Below are positions 1-8,056 of a DNA stretch of 64,000 nt, piece by piece (within the stretch, counting starts at the first letter, position 1; every line of letters starts with the position of its first letter). This DNA is from Rhodococcus globerulus NBRC 14531. Its GTDB lineage: Bacteria; Actinomycetota; Actinomycetes; Mycobacteriales; Mycobacteriaceae. The DNA lies in assembly GCF_001894805.1 (NCBI RefSeq), contig NZ_BCWX01000001.1, positions 372,001-436,000 of the forward strand. Direction: 5' to 3'. The notes beneath the pieces were generated by a model. The model was not told the DNA's origin. It saw only the letters and a list, made by a program, of their open reading frames with translations, and did no database searches. Made by a program: the position numbers and the translations under genes.

Positions 1-345
1 CTCGCCGATGTCATCGACACCATCCTCGACAAGGGCCTGGTCATCGACGCCTACGTGCGTGTCTCCCTGGTCGGTATCGAACTGCTGACCATTGATGCCC
101 GCGTAGTCGTCGCCAGTGTCGATACCTATCTGCGGTTCGCGGAGGCGGTGAACCGGCTCGAGATCGGCGATGAACCCAAGGGACTGACGGATTTGGTCGG
201 GGATGTCACCGAGAGCGGTGCCAAATCGAAAACCAAGGGCGCGCTCGAAGCAGCTGGTGAGAAGCTCGGCGGAATCCTCGGGGGTGGCGAGGAAGAGCCT
301 GAGCGCGAACGAGTTTCACGCAAGTCGAGCCGAGGTGACCGATGA
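1..345 (+). CDS. gvpA: Gas vesicle structural protein GvpA/GvpJ family, 5'-truncated by window edge
   Basis: The frame is open from the first base and ends in TGA at 343-345; the true start lies upstream of the window. The visible product opens [20 protein letters not shown] and continues through [21 protein letters not shown], the amphipathic alpha-beta-beta-alpha core of GvpA, the small hydrophobic protein that polymerises into the ribs of the gas-vesicle shell. A charged, Gly/Glu-rich tail of about 55 residues follows; such tails occur in actinobacterial GvpA/GvpJ. The stop overlaps the next gene (ATGATGA), so translation is probably coupled. It could be GvpJ rather than the major shell protein, since several GvpA paralogues share this core. 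Confidence 0.9.
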   Translation, partial: LADVIDTILDKGLVIDAYVRVSLVGIELLTIDARVVVASVDTYLRFAEAVNRLEIGDEPKGLTDLVGDVTESGAKSKTKGALEAAGEKLGGILGGGEEEPERERVSRKSSRGDR

Positions 346-1148
346 TGTCCACGTCGAATACGTCTACCTCGAACCAAGCAGCCGACGCGCGCCAGGAGCC
401 TCGAACCAGCGGGATCTACGTGTATGGCATCGTGCCTGCAGATGTGGAGGCCGGAGAGGACGCGGTCGGCGTGTGTGACGAGGCGGTCAGCATAGTCACA
501 CACGGCGACATTGCCGCGCTCGTCAGCGAAATCTCGGTAGACAGACGGCTGGGTAAGCCTGAGGACCTACAAGCCCACGCGAATCTGTTGAACGGAACTG
601 CTCGCGTTGCACCCGTTCTTCCCCTGAGGTTCGGGGCGGTCCTCACCGACACTGACGCCGTGAAGGACGAATTACTCACAGCACACGCCGACGAGTTCGC
701 CGCAGCATTGGCAGAACTCGAAGGACTCGCGCAGTACATCGTGAAGGGGCGCTACGTCGAAAAGGCGATCCTACGGGAAGTTATCGAAGAGAACGAACAG
801 GCGAGCAGGCTGCGGGACACTATCCGTGATCAGCCCGAAGAGGTCACTCGTGACGCGCGGATGGCCCTCGGTGAGATCGTGAGCAACGCCATCGTGGCCA
901 AGCGAGAGGAAGACACTCGCGCGGTGGTCGATGCGCTCACAGCGCTGACCGACTTCCTCAATGTGCGGGAACCCACGCACGAGGAGGAAGCCGCGCAAGT
1001 GGCGGTGCTCGTCGAGGTCGCACGACAAGACGAACTCGAGAACATTGTCGGCGAGTTGGCGCAGCAATGGGACGGCCGGGTCGAGATGCGGTTGCTCGGC
1101 CCGCTCGCGGCCTACGACTTTGTGGTGACACAGAAACCGGAGGGCTGA
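342..1148 (+). CDS. gvpF: Gas vesicle protein GvpF/GvpL family
   Basis: 268-residue product. After a Ser/Thr/Asn-rich leader of about 20 residues it has the GvpL/GvpF pattern: [11 protein letters not shown], then [11 protein letters not shown], a central [11 protein letters not shown], and the closing [11 protein letters not shown] typical of the family's C-terminal beta-sheet. GvpF/GvpL proteins are minor components or assembly factors that bind GvpA during vesicle nucleation. Two ATG codons (342 and 345) follow a GAGG about 10 bases upstream; 342 was chosen. It overlaps the GvpA stop and is followed 3 bases later by gvpG. A second, more divergent family member lies downstream at 2091. Confidence 0.92.
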   Translation: MMSTSNTSTSNQAADARQEPRTSGIYVYGIVPADVEAGEDAVGVCDEAVSIVTHGDIAALVSEISVDRRLGKPEDLQAHANLLNGTARVAPVLPLRFGAVLTDTDAVKDELLTAHADEFAAALAELEGLAQYIVKGRYVEKAILREVIEENEQASRLRDTIRDQPEEVTRDARMALGEIVSNAIVAKREEDTRAVVDALTALTDFLNVREPTHEEEAAQVAVLVEVARQDELENIVGELAQQWDGRVEMRLLGPLAAYDFVVTQKPEG

Positions 1149-1151
1149 CCG

Positions 1152-1403
1152 ATGGGTTTGCTCTCCTTCATCGTCACGTTGCCACTCGCCCCGGTGCGCG
1201 GGGTGATCTCGCTGGCCGAGTTGATTCAACAACAGGTCGAGGACGAACTGCACAATCCCGCCAGTGCACGCCGCGCTCTCGAGGAGTTGGAGGAAGCGCG
1301 GGCTGCGGGCGAGATCACGGCGGAAGAAGAACAACAAGCGCAGCAGGTCATCCTCGACGACATGGCTGCAACTCGACAGACGATCACTCAGGAGGAGGAG
1401 TGA
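1152..1403 (+). CDS. gvpG: Gas vesicle protein GvpG
   Basis: 83 residues. It opens with MGLLSFIVTLPLAPVRGVI, the characteristic short hydrophobic N-terminus of GvpG, followed by a long charged helix rich in Glu/Gln/Ala. GvpG is a small accessory protein needed for vesicle formation, probably part of the GvpF-M assembly complex. A GGAGG sits just upstream of the ATG, within the end of gvpF. Confidence 0.9.
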   Translation: MGLLSFIVTLPLAPVRGVISLAELIQQQVEDELHNPASARRALEELEEARAAGEITAEEEQQAQQVILDDMAATRQTITQEEE

Positions 1404-1409
1404 TGCGCC

Positions 1410-1700
1410 ATGGTGGAAGAGGAGCCACCGCCCCTGCCTGCACATGACGTCGCCGAACTCGCATTGCGCGACATCACGCAGTTGACTGGAAAGAAGCCGT
1501 TGGGTGCGACGTCGGTGATGCCGACCGACGAAGGCTGGACTGTGGAAGTGGAGGTGATCGAGGATCGGCGCGTCCCGTCGTCGACGGACATGCTCGCACT
1601 ATATGAGGTGGTGTTGGATATGGACGGAGAGTTGCTGTCCTATCGCAGAACCCGCCGCTATGCCCGCGGTGCGGGTGACGGTATGGGCGGACGGTCATGA
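1410..1700 (+). CDS. gvpO: Gas vesicle protein GvpO family
   Basis: 96 residues with the GvpO layout: an N-terminal helix (DVAELALRDITQLTG), then GWTVEVEVIEDRRVPSS, DMLALYEVVLDMDGELLSYRR and a short Arg-rich end (RYARGAG). GvpO is an accessory or regulatory gas-vesicle protein whose exact role is poorly defined. A strong GGAGGAG at about 1391-1397 precedes the ATG. The stop overlaps the start of the next gene by 4 bases. Confidence 0.88.
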   Translation: MVEEEPPPLPAHDVAELALRDITQLTGKKPLGATSVMPTDEGWTVEVEVIEDRRVPSSTDMLALYEVVLDMDGELLSYRRTRRYARGAGDGMGGRS

Positions 1701-2104
1701 CCGTCGCCGGCGGCGGTTCGAGCAACCTGCCACAGGTCTCAGGTGGCGGCATGGGCGGTGGGCGCCAGTCGACCAACCTTGGGGACATTCTCGAACGGGT
1801 GCTCGATAAAGGTCTGGTGATCGCCGGGGACATTCAGGTAAACCTGCTCGACATCGAATTACTGACGATCAAGGTGCGACTCGTGATCGCTTCGCTGGAA
1901 ACGGCGAAGGAGGTGGGTATCGATTGGTGGGAGCACGATCCCTGGCTTACCGGAAAGAACAACAGCGTCGAACTGGAGAACACACGCTTGCGGGAACGGA
2001 TCGCCGAACTCGAGGCCGACAGGTCAGTGAAGTCCGCACTTACCTCGGACGAGCCGATCGAGGTGGAGACGCGGCGCTGGGACGAAGACGATGACAGGAA
2101 ATGA
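1697..2104 (+). CDS. gvpJ: Gas vesicle protein GvpJ-like (GvpA-family paralogue)
   Basis: 135 residues. A Gly/Ser-rich N-terminal extension of about 25 residues precedes the GvpA-type core LGDILERVLDKGLVIAGDIQ...LLDIELLTIKVRLVIASLETA, then GIDWWEHDPWL and a charged coiled-coil-like tail (ENTRLRERIAELEAD). The WW motif and tail after the core fit GvpJ, which caps or nucleates the vesicle rather than forming the bulk ribs. It starts by ATGA overlap with gvpO and overlaps the following gvpL by 14 bases. Confidence 0.85.
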   Translation: MTVAGGGSSNLPQVSGGGMGGGRQSTNLGDILERVLDKGLVIAGDIQVNLLDIELLTIKVRLVIASLETAKEVGIDWWEHDPWLTGKNNSVELENTRLRERIAELEADRSVKSALTSDEPIEVETRRWDEDDDRK

Positions 2105-2879
2105 AGGCGTGTGGCTCTACGCCATCACGTCCGAGAGTCTCGACGGCGTGTCCCTGAGCGGGGTCCTCGGCGTGGCGGGTGAGGCTGTCCGGGTGGTGCA
2201 TTCGACCGACCTGGCGGCGGTAGTGGGCTCGGTTGATCTCGACGAATTCGGTGAGGTTCCACTGCGACGGCACCTCGACGATCTCGACTGGCTGGCAGCA
2301 ACCGCGCGAGCCCATGAGCGCGTCGTATCTGCCGTGCTGCGCTGCGGTCCTACGATTCCGCTGCGCTTGGCCACCCTGTACCTAGACGACGACCGAATTC
2401 GCAGTTTGCTCGAGGTCGGGCGTGAAAAGTTTTGCGCCGCATTACGTTCCGTGGCCGGGCGAAGCGAATGGGGAGTCAAGGGTTATGGCGATGCACGTGC
2501 GCTGGCGCAGACATCACCCGAGAAACAACCCGAGCCCAGTCCGACTGGAAAGGGAACAGCTTATCTGCTTCGACGCCGGGCCGAGTTGACTGCGCAACAG
2601 AACGTGGAACGCCGCGCAGCGGCCGAGGCAGACGACTTACATGCTGCGCTACTCCAACGCGCCGTCGACGGTCTCCGGCGGCCTGTCACCGATCCTGTCC
2701 TGTCCGGAAAACGCGCCTGGATGATCTTCAACGGTACCTACCTTGTGGACGACGATCGGGTCGACGACTTCACAACCTTCGTTGCGACGCTCGACGCCGA
2801 ACGTGAGGGCATCACAGTGGAACTGACCGGACCGTGGCCCCCGTACTCATTTTCCGGGATCGACATGGTGACTCGATGA
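2091..2879 (+). CDS. gvpL: Gas vesicle protein GvpL (GvpF/GvpL family, second copy)
   Basis: 262 residues. Family motifs are GVWLYAITSESL at the N-terminus, STDLAAVVGSVDLDEFG, the central TIPLRLATLYLDDD, a charged helical linker (AYLLRRRAELTAQQN), and the closing TGPWPPYSFSG. It is the second GvpF/L-family protein of the operon and only distantly similar to the copy at 342. The product is expected to bind GvpA during assembly. The start overlaps the end of gvpJ; the stop overlaps the next start as ATGA. Confidence 0.9.
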   Translation: MTGNEGVWLYAITSESLDGVSLSGVLGVAGEAVRVVHSTDLAAVVGSVDLDEFGEVPLRRHLDDLDWLAATARAHERVVSAVLRCGPTIPLRLATLYLDDDRIRSLLEVGREKFCAALRSVAGRSEWGVKGYGDARALAQTSPEKQPEPSPTGKGTAYLLRRRAELTAQQNVERRAAAEADDLHAALLQRAVDGLRRPVTDPVLSGKRAWMIFNGTYLVDDDRVDDFTTFVATLDAEREGITVELTGPWPPYSFSGIDMVTR

Positions 2880-3085
2880 GCGAGATGGTCCCGGCCGACG
2901 ATACTCGTCGCATCGCTCTCGTAGACCTGCTCGACCGGGTGCTCGGCGGGGGAGTTGTCGTCACCGGCGAGATCACTCTCTCGCTGGCAGACGTCGACAT
3001 GGTGCGGATCTCGCTACGAACCCTGATCGCGTCGGTTAGCGCGCTCGTTCCTGATCCAACAGAACCGGACATCACCGATGACTGA
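2876..3085 (+). CDS. gvpS: Short GvpA-family protein (GvpS/GvpM type)
   Basis: 69 residues from the ATG at 2876, chosen because it overlaps the gvpL stop (ATGA); an in-frame upstream start at 2834 would lie deep inside gvpL. The core IALVDLLDRVLGGGVVVTGE followed by ITLSLADVDMVRISLRTLIA is a GvpA fold with little else attached. Such minimal paralogues are annotated GvpS or GvpM and are thought to be minor shell or cap components. It overlaps gvpK by 8 bases. Confidence 0.82.
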   Translation: MSEMVPADDTRRIALVDLLDRVLGGGVVVTGEITLSLADVDMVRISLRTLIASVSALVPDPTEPDITDD

Positions 3086-3410
3086 ACCGGGGGACTTCAA
3101 CTCGGATGCGAACCCAGACCTCGGCCGCCGCGTTCTACCACAGCGGATCGACGCAGACCCCGAATCAGTCGAACGTGGTTTGGTCACCCTGGTTCTCACG
3201 CTCGTCGAACTCCTACGTCAACTCATGGAGCGCCAGGCGCTGCGCCGTGTCGAACACGGAGATCTCAGCGACGAACAGATCGAGCGCATCGGCACGACTT
3301 TGATGCTGCTCGAGGATCGAATGGCCGAATTGAGGGAGCATTTCGGTCTCACACCCGAAGACCTCAACATCGACCTCGGACCGCTGGGACCGCTGCTGTC
3401 CAACGAATAG
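3078..3410 (+). CDS. gvpK: Gas vesicle protein GvpK
   Basis: 110 residues. The GvpK signature is clear: ERGLVTLVLTLVELLRQLME, RQALRRVEHGDLSDEQIERI, and GLTPEDLNIDLGPLGPLL near the C-terminus. GvpK is an essential accessory protein of vesicle assembly. It is the last gene of the operon; a 9-bp stem hairpin follows before the convergent TetR gene. All eight gvp genes run in the same direction with overlaps or gaps of only a few bases, so one transcript is likely, with its promoter outside the window. Confidence 0.93.
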   Translation: MTEPGDFNSDANPDLGRRVLPQRIDADPESVERGLVTLVLTLVELLRQLMERQALRRVEHGDLSDEQIERIGTTLMLLEDRMAELREHFGLTPEDLNIDLGPLGPLLSNE

Positions 3411-3455
3411 CCAGTCCAACGACACCTGAGGTCAGGAGTCATAGGACAGGAATTC

Positions 3456-3476
3456 CGATGCGCGGGCCGCGCATCG
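3456..3476. terminator. Hairpin between convergent gvpK and TetR gene
   Basis: CGATGCGCG, loop GGC, CGCGCATCG: a perfect 9-bp GC-rich stem between the converging ends of gvpK and the TetR gene. No clear T-run follows on either strand, so a terminator role is inferred from position and stem strength. Confidence 0.5.
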
Positions 3477-3488
3477 AACCACTGTCGA

Positions 3489-4214
3489 TTAATTGGTATC
3501 TGTCCGTCCTTCCGGGGAGGTCAGTGTGGAGGTCAGACCGGAGAAGAGGATATCGAGGCCCCGTTCGAGTTCGGCGGCGCCGTCGTAGGACGCAAGAACC
3601 GGTGCGAGTGCACGCACCAACGGGAATTCCCCGATCGGTAGCCGATTCAGCCCCAGGCGAAGTAAGTTGTCGGTTTCGTCGGGTCGTTCGACGAGCTCCT
3701 GCAGCTCTTGGAGGATATGTCCGAAAAGGAAACCGAACAACGCCCGGTAGACGCGTAACGCGTCGGTAGCGCTGAAACCCGCTCGGCTGAGCAAACTCAG
3801 GATGTCTTCGAATGGACGCAGGGTTCCTGGCGGTCGCATTCCCAGAGGTGTCGCAAGGGGCCGGGTGACCAGTAAGGGGACCACGTGAGGATGCGCGAGC
3901 GCCAAGCGACGAAAGTGCCGGGCGATCGAGCGAAGCTGGGTCATCCAGTCGTTGTCGTCGGTGTCGACGACAAGCTGTTCGAGGACCTTCTCGGCAACCC
4001 CGTCGAGGAGTGCTGCTTTGTTGGGTGCATGTCGGTACAGAGTCATCGGATCCCGTCCGAGTGCCTTTCCGAGGCGTCGCATCGAAAGTCCGTCGATGCC
4101 GTCACGATCGAGAATTTCGAGTGCCGACACCAGGATTCGCTCTTTGGTGAGTGCGCTACCGTCTGAGCCGTCGTCGACGGAACGGCTGCTGCCACGTGCA
4201 GGGGACTTCGCCAT
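3489..4214 (-). CDS. TetR-family transcriptional regulator
   Basis: 241 residues from the ATG at 4214, which has a good AAAGGAG site; the frame stays open upstream but without support. An N-terminal Ser/Arg tail precedes the helix-turn-helix ALTKERILVSALEILDRDGI...LSMRRLGKALGRDPMTLYRH, typical of TetR. The C-terminal ligand domain resembles the TetR_C type (HPHVVPLLVTRP, VYRALFGFLFGHILQE). The ligand and targets are unknown. Candidates are its own promoter, where CTGTA/TACAG half-sites lie at 4241-4267, the divergent membrane-protein/desaturase genes, or the convergent gvp operon. Confidence 0.88.
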   Translation of the reverse strand: MAKSPARGSSRSVDDGSDGSALTKERILVSALEILDRDGIDGLSMRRLGKALGRDPMTLYRHAPNKAALLDGVAEKVLEQLVVDTDDNDWMTQLRSIARHFRRLALAHPHVVPLLVTRPLATPLGMRPPGTLRPFEDILSLLSRAGFSATDALRVYRALFGFLFGHILQELQELVERPDETDNLLRLGLNRLPIGEFPLVRALAPVLASYDGAAELERGLDILFSGLTSTLTSPEGRTDTN

Positions 4215-4565
4215 CGCCGTCTCCTTTCGACTACCTAACACTGTAGGCCGGAAGCGTAGATATACAGCGTTGACAGCTGGGGAAACGCGGCGTTCACTGG
4301 ACATTGAACGTAGTGGCCAGGAGGGCCCCGGTGAGCCTTGAAAGACCACCTGTGGTCTCTTTCGACCGTCGAATTCCTTTTGGCCGTCGAACATCTGGGG
4401 CTACGGCTAGGCGCAGCATCACACAATGATCGGACGGCACGTCATCGAATCATCGACAACGCGCTGTGTCGGCACCGACGAAGCGCCCTAGAGGAAGAAG
4501 ATTCCCGCCGTGCATGTCGTGCAGAGCACCGTACCTTCCTTCAACTCCGAAATCAGGTAATCATC
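4215..4565. promoter_or_regulatory. Divergent intergenic region with possible TetR half-sites
   Basis: About 350 bases between the TetR gene and the small membrane protein gene. CTGTA at 4241-4245 and TACAG at 4263-4267 form a loosely spaced inverted repeat close to the regulator start, a candidate autoregulatory operator. No other gene-like feature was recognised; an in-frame upstream extension of the membrane-protein frame (from 4338) lacks coding character. Confidence 0.3.
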
Positions 4566-4721
4566 ATGATTATTCTCGGTATCATCCTCGCCATCGTCGG
4601 CGTGGTGATCAGCGTCCCTGTCCTGTTGTATGTCGGGATCGCACTCGTCGTCATCGGAGCGGTGCTGGAGATTATGGGCTCGATGGGCCACGCAGTGGCC
4701 GGTCGGCGCCACTACTACTGA
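4566..4721 (+). CDS. Small membrane protein, DUF6131-like
   Basis: 51 residues from the ATG at 4566: MIILGIILAIVGVVISVPVL, then LYVGIALVVIGAVLEIMGSM, ending GHAVAGRRHYY. Two hydrophobic helices and the terminal GRRHYY/W motif match the small actinobacterial family I recall as DUF6131, whose function is unknown. The larger open frame from 4338 is not supported, because the conserved part begins exactly at this ATG. The desaturase gene starts 66 bases downstream, so co-transcription is possible. Confidence 0.75.
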   Translation: MIILGIILAIVGVVISVPVLLYVGIALVVIGAVLEIMGSMGHAVAGRRHYY

Positions 4722-4787
4722 CAGCCTCCCCGTATGCGGCTGTGTCACGACAGCAACACCCGCGGGAACCACTGCAGGAACACACTG

Positions 4788-6041
4788 ATGGCCATTTCCG
4801 ACATCAAGGAATACGCGCACCTCGCCGCAGCAGACGTCGAGTCGCTCAGCGACGAACTGAACGACATCCGCCGAGCAGTCGCCGAATCGCTCGGCGGAGC
4901 GGACGCCTCATACATCCGCCGCACCATCGCGTTTCAGCGAGTACTCGATGTCATTGCACGGCTGTTGATCCACGGCACCAGAACCACGCCGGCGTGGGTA
5001 ATCGGGGCAACGGCTCTCGGGGTGGCCAAGAGCGTCGAGAACATGGAGATCGGGCACAACGTCTCCCACGGTCAATGGGACTGGATGAACGACCCTGAAA
5101 TTCACTCCGGCACATGGGAGTGGGACATGGTTGGGCTCTCCTCGCAGTGGCGCTATTCCCACAACTATCGCCACCACGTGTTCAGCAACGTCGTGGGGAT
5201 GGACGATGACCTCGGCTACGGCGTGCTTCGCATCACCCGGGACCAGCCGTGGCGTCCGGGGAATCTCTTTCAGCCGCTGCGGAATCTGTTGCTAGCGGCG
5301 ACGTTCGAATGGGGTATCGCCCTGCACAGCCTGTATTCCGAACAGGACCACGCCGACACCGACTCCGAAAAATCTGCCGATACACGAGCCTTGGTCGGCA
5401 AGATCGCCCGGCAAATGGGCAAGGACTATTTGTTCTTCCCCGCCCTCAGCGGACGTCGGTGGCGACGGACTTTGACGGCGAATCTGGCCGCGAATCTGCT
5501 TAGGAACGTATGGGCATATGTGGTGATTTTCTGCGGGCATTTCCCCGACGGCGCCGAGAAGTTCACCGTCGCCGAACTCGAGAACGAGACTCGCGGGGAA
5601 TGGTACCTGCGACAGATGCTCGGCTCAGCTAACTTCCGTGCCGGGACGGTGATGGCGTTCCTGAGCGGCAACCTCTGCTACCAGATCGAACATCACCTAT
5701 TTCCAGACCTGCCCAGCAACCGCTACGCGGAAATCTCCACCCAGGTCCGTGCGCTGTGCGAAAAATATGATCTGCCCTACACCACGGGTTCCCTTGCACG
5801 GCAGTATCTTCTAACCCTACGCACCATTCACAAACTGTCTCTGCCCGACCGATTTCTCCGTGCGACAGCCGACGACGCCCCTGAGACTGCTTCCGAACTG
5901 AAATTCCGCACCATCTTGTCCAAGTCCGAGACGTCGGCCCCACGACTGCGGACCGGGCTTCGAACGGCGCTACGATCGATGCCCAGCAGCCGCCATAGGC
6001 AGAGAAACGCACTATTCGAACGGCGCGATTACCACGCCTGA
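4788..6041 (+). CDS. Membrane fatty-acid (acyl) desaturase
   Basis: 417 residues from the ATG at 4788, which follows a GCAGGA site. Three histidine boxes of the di-iron membrane desaturases are present: H90-NVS-H94, H125-NYRHH (125-130) and QIEHH (299-303, followed by LFPDLP). Hydrophobic stretches lie around 65-85 and 230-250. The family inserts a double bond into acyl chains using O2 and reduced ferredoxin or an oxidoreductase; the nearest known relatives are DesA3/linoleoyl-type desaturases of actinobacteria. An electron-transfer partner is not encoded next to it. The C-terminal about 60 residues are basic and poorly conserved-looking. Confidence 0.88.
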   Translation: MAISDIKEYAHLAAADVESLSDELNDIRRAVAESLGGADASYIRRTIAFQRVLDVIARLLIHGTRTTPAWVIGATALGVAKSVENMEIGHNVSHGQWDWMNDPEIHSGTWEWDMVGLSSQWRYSHNYRHHVFSNVVGMDDDLGYGVLRITRDQPWRPGNLFQPLRNLLLAATFEWGIALHSLYSEQDHADTDSEKSADTRALVGKIARQMGKDYLFFPALSGRRWRRTLTANLAANLLRNVWAYVVIFCGHFPDGAEKFTVAELENETRGEWYLRQMLGSANFRAGTVMAFLSGNLCYQIEHHLFPDLPSNRYAEISTQVRALCEKYDLPYTTGSLARQYLLTLRTIHKLSLPDRFLRATADDAPETASELKFRTILSKSETSAPRLRTGLRTALRSMPSSRHRQRNALFERRDYHA

Positions 6042-6205
6042 TCAACCCACTCCGGGCGCTCAACGAATTCTTCGTGGGAGTTGTACGACAACTCGACGAT
6101 CAATCATGTACCTCGCATTTTCGCGCGCGACATCGGTTACAGTCGACGGTTCGTTGGGCACCGACTCAGGGAAAGTCCTGATCCAAAGCGATTGATCAAT
6201 CAGGA

Positions 6206-6355
6206 CTATGACTGACGCTTTTTCTTTTCATCAGTTGAGTTCGGAGCAGACTCCGCGGCTTGCTCGCGCGTAGCCATACCACCGCCCTCGCCCTTGTCTT
6301 TGGGGCCGGGATGTCCAGCCTTCGGGGTTTTGTCGCTGCGATCCGTCTTCGCCAT
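6206..6355 (-). CDS. Small Lys/Gly-rich hydrophilic protein (49 aa)
   Basis: ATG at 6355 with GAGGAG six bases upstream and a TAG at 6206-6208; too short to be found by length alone. The product (starts MAKTDRSDKTPKAGHPGPKD, then KGEGGGMATREQAAES, ends TDEKKKRQS) is strongly hydrophilic, without Cys, Trp or Phe, and probably disordered. Similar short proteins occur near stress genes in rhodococci and mycobacteria, but no function is assigned. The good ribosome site and codon-like composition support it. It lies downstream of the permease gene on the same strand. Confidence 0.6.
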   Translation of the reverse strand: MAKTDRSDKTPKAGHPGPKDKGEGGGMATREQAAESAPNSTDEKKKRQS

Positions 6356-6464
6356 TTAAACTCCTCGGTCGGAATATTCGTCGTTCCTGTAGTTGCCAGG
6401 ACCCGCTACACCAATCTAGCCTCCTCGCGGGAGCGCGGCGGTAGCAGAAAACCTCGTCCTATGG

Positions 6465-7838
6465 TTACGCGTTGGAGCTCGTTGTGTCATTTTTCGTGGC
6501 GCGGTGTGAGAGGGCGTAGAGAACTATCCCGACCGCCAGTAGCGCTGCGGCGCGTAGCCAAGTCGCCGCGCTCTGCTGCGTGAGCAACGCGACGCAGGTG
6601 AGAAGAGCAAGGATCGGGAAGATGGTCGGCGCTCGGAAGTGGCTGTGCTTCACCACATCACGACGCAAAACGAGTACGGCGATATTTGTGCTGATAAAGA
6701 CGACCAGCAATAGCAACACCACCGTCTCAGCCAATGCAGACAGCGACCCGGTCAGACACAAACCCATGGCGACAACAGTGGTGGCGACAATTGCCAACCA
6801 CGGGGTGCGTCGCTGCGGAAGTACTTTCGCAAACGATGAGGGAAGCAACCCTTCGGATGCCATTCCATAAGTGAGCCGACTAGCCATGATCATCGTCAGC
6901 AGCGCACCGTTGGCGACGGCGACGAGCGCTATCAGGCTGAACAGTCGAGGTGGAAAACCGACGTCGGCCGCCGACACTACTGCCAGCAGCGGGCCGGACG
7001 ACTCGGCCAGTTCATCGGCGGGCAGAACTACCGAAGCCGAGAATCCCACGAGCACGTAGGCGACGCCTGCCGTCACCAAAGCTCCGAACAGGGCACGGGG
7101 GTAGACCTTGCTCACGTTCTTCACCTCTTCGGCAACGTTCGCGGACGTTTCGAAGCCGACAAACGAGTAGTACGCAAGCAGCGCAGCAGCCAGCACCCCT
7201 AATGCCGGGGAACGGCTGTCGTCGAACTCGACGAGGCGAGTCAAGTTTCCGTCACCGCGCCCCAGCACGACGCACGCGAGGACGACGACCAGCACCAGAC
7301 CGGTGACCTCGACGACTGTCATGACAACATTTGCGCGCATCGACTCCTTGATGCCTCGCGCGTTGAGAAGGCCCACGAGTAACAGGAACACGAGTGCAGC
7401 CGGAACAGTGGGCACGTCAACGAAGGCTTTGAGATAGTCGCCGGAGAATGCCAGTGCAAGTCCCGCTGCGCTCGTCACTCCCGCCGCCAACATCGAGAAG
7501 CCGACGAGAAACGAGACGAGAGGTTTACGGAACGCTCGTTGCGCGAACACCGCGGCACCGCCCGCGCGCGGATACTTCGTCACCAATTCGGCATACGACG
7601 TCGCTGTCAGCAACGCCATCGCCAGGGCTACCAGGAGCGGCACCCAGACCGCGCCCCCGACCTCACCGGCGATGACACCGACCAGTGCATAGATTCCGGC
7701 GCCCAGAACGTCGCCGAGTATGAAGATGAAAAGAAGTGGCCCAGTTATGGCCCGGGCGAGAATGTTTCGCTGTCCGTTCTTGTCGGACTGTTCAGTCTCG
7801 TTCAGGTTCACCGACTGTGAGGCGCGTCGCTTCTGCAA
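6465..7838 (-). CDS. APC-superfamily amino-acid permease
   Basis: 457 residues with about 12 hydrophobic helices. The first helix region carries ILGDVLGAGIYALVG, the unwound-helix G-x-G motif of APC transporters, and FVGFETSANVAEEV is the helix-6 region. The start is TTG at 7838, supported by AGGA seven bases upstream; a GTG at 7811 is the alternative. The substrate cannot be read from sequence; the pattern is closest to broad amino-acid/cationic amino-acid transporters. It stands alone between the catalase terminator and the 49-residue protein. Confidence 0.87.
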   Translation of the reverse strand: MQKRRASQSVNLNETEQSDKNGQRNILARAITGPLLFIFILGDVLGAGIYALVGVIAGEVGGAVWVPLLVALAMALLTATSYAELVTKYPRAGGAAVFAQRAFRKPLVSFLVGFSMLAAGVTSAAGLALAFSGDYLKAFVDVPTVPAALVFLLLVGLLNARGIKESMRANVVMTVVEVTGLVLVVVLACVVLGRGDGNLTRLVEFDDSRSPALGVLAAALLAYYSFVGFETSANVAEEVKNVSKVYPRALFGALVTAGVAYVLVGFSASVVLPADELAESSGPLLAVVSAADVGFPPRLFSLIALVAVANGALLTMIMASRLTYGMASEGLLPSSFAKVLPQRRTPWLAIVATTVVAMGLCLTGSLSALAETVVLLLLVVFISTNIAVLVLRRDVVKHSHFRAPTIFPILALLTCVALLTQQSAATWLRAAALLAVGIVLYALSHRATKNDTTSSNA

Positions 7839-7855
7839 GGGTCATCCTGTCTTCA

Positions 7856-7903
7856 CTGTGGCTGTGCCGCTACTCAGAACTGTGGCCGTGCCGCCACTCA
7901 GAT
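7856..7903. repeat. Two tandem 24-bp repeats upstream of the permease
   Basis: Units 7856-7879 and 7880-7903 match at 21 of 24 positions, both beginning CTGTGGC and ending ACTCAGA. They lie 18-65 bases upstream of the permease TTG start on the minus strand, where a promoter or regulator site would be expected. Confidence 0.6.
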
Positions 7904-7970
7904 TCAGTCACTTACCCATCGATCGTGACTTCGAGCTGAAATCTTGACGCTTTCGACTTTTGTTCGCTGG

Positions 7971-7992
7971 CCCGCGACGACACCGTCGCGGG
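7971..7992. terminator. Perfect 9-bp hairpin downstream of katE
   Basis: CCCGCGACG, loop ACAC, CGTCGCGGG. It is the second of two consecutive hairpins between the catalase stop and the permease promoter region, so it probably reinforces termination of katE transcription. Confidence 0.5.
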
Positions 7993-7996
7993 CGCG

Positions 7997-8046
7997 GTGA
8001 GTGGGTAGTTTCCAGTCCGCGGTGCCGATCGGAACTGCCCACTCAC
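7997..8046 (-). terminator. katE terminator hairpin
   Basis: Left arm 7997-8013 (GTGAGTGGGTAGTTTCC) pairs with 8031-8046 (GGAACTGCCCACTCAC) with one bulged base and one G-U pair; the loop is about 17 bases. It starts about 10 bases after the catalase stop on the minus strand, as expected for a transcription terminator. Confidence 0.6.
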
Positions 8047-8056
8047 CGGCCGTTGC

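Noticed and set aside
771-1445. Long minus-strand open frame of 224 codons opposite gvpF/gvpG
   Set aside because: Arg/Leu/His-rich shadow of the gvp genes in a high-GC genome; no motif or ribosome site.
7850-7910. Possible CRISPR-like repeat
   Set aside because: Only two directly adjacent units without spacers; a simple tandem duplication.
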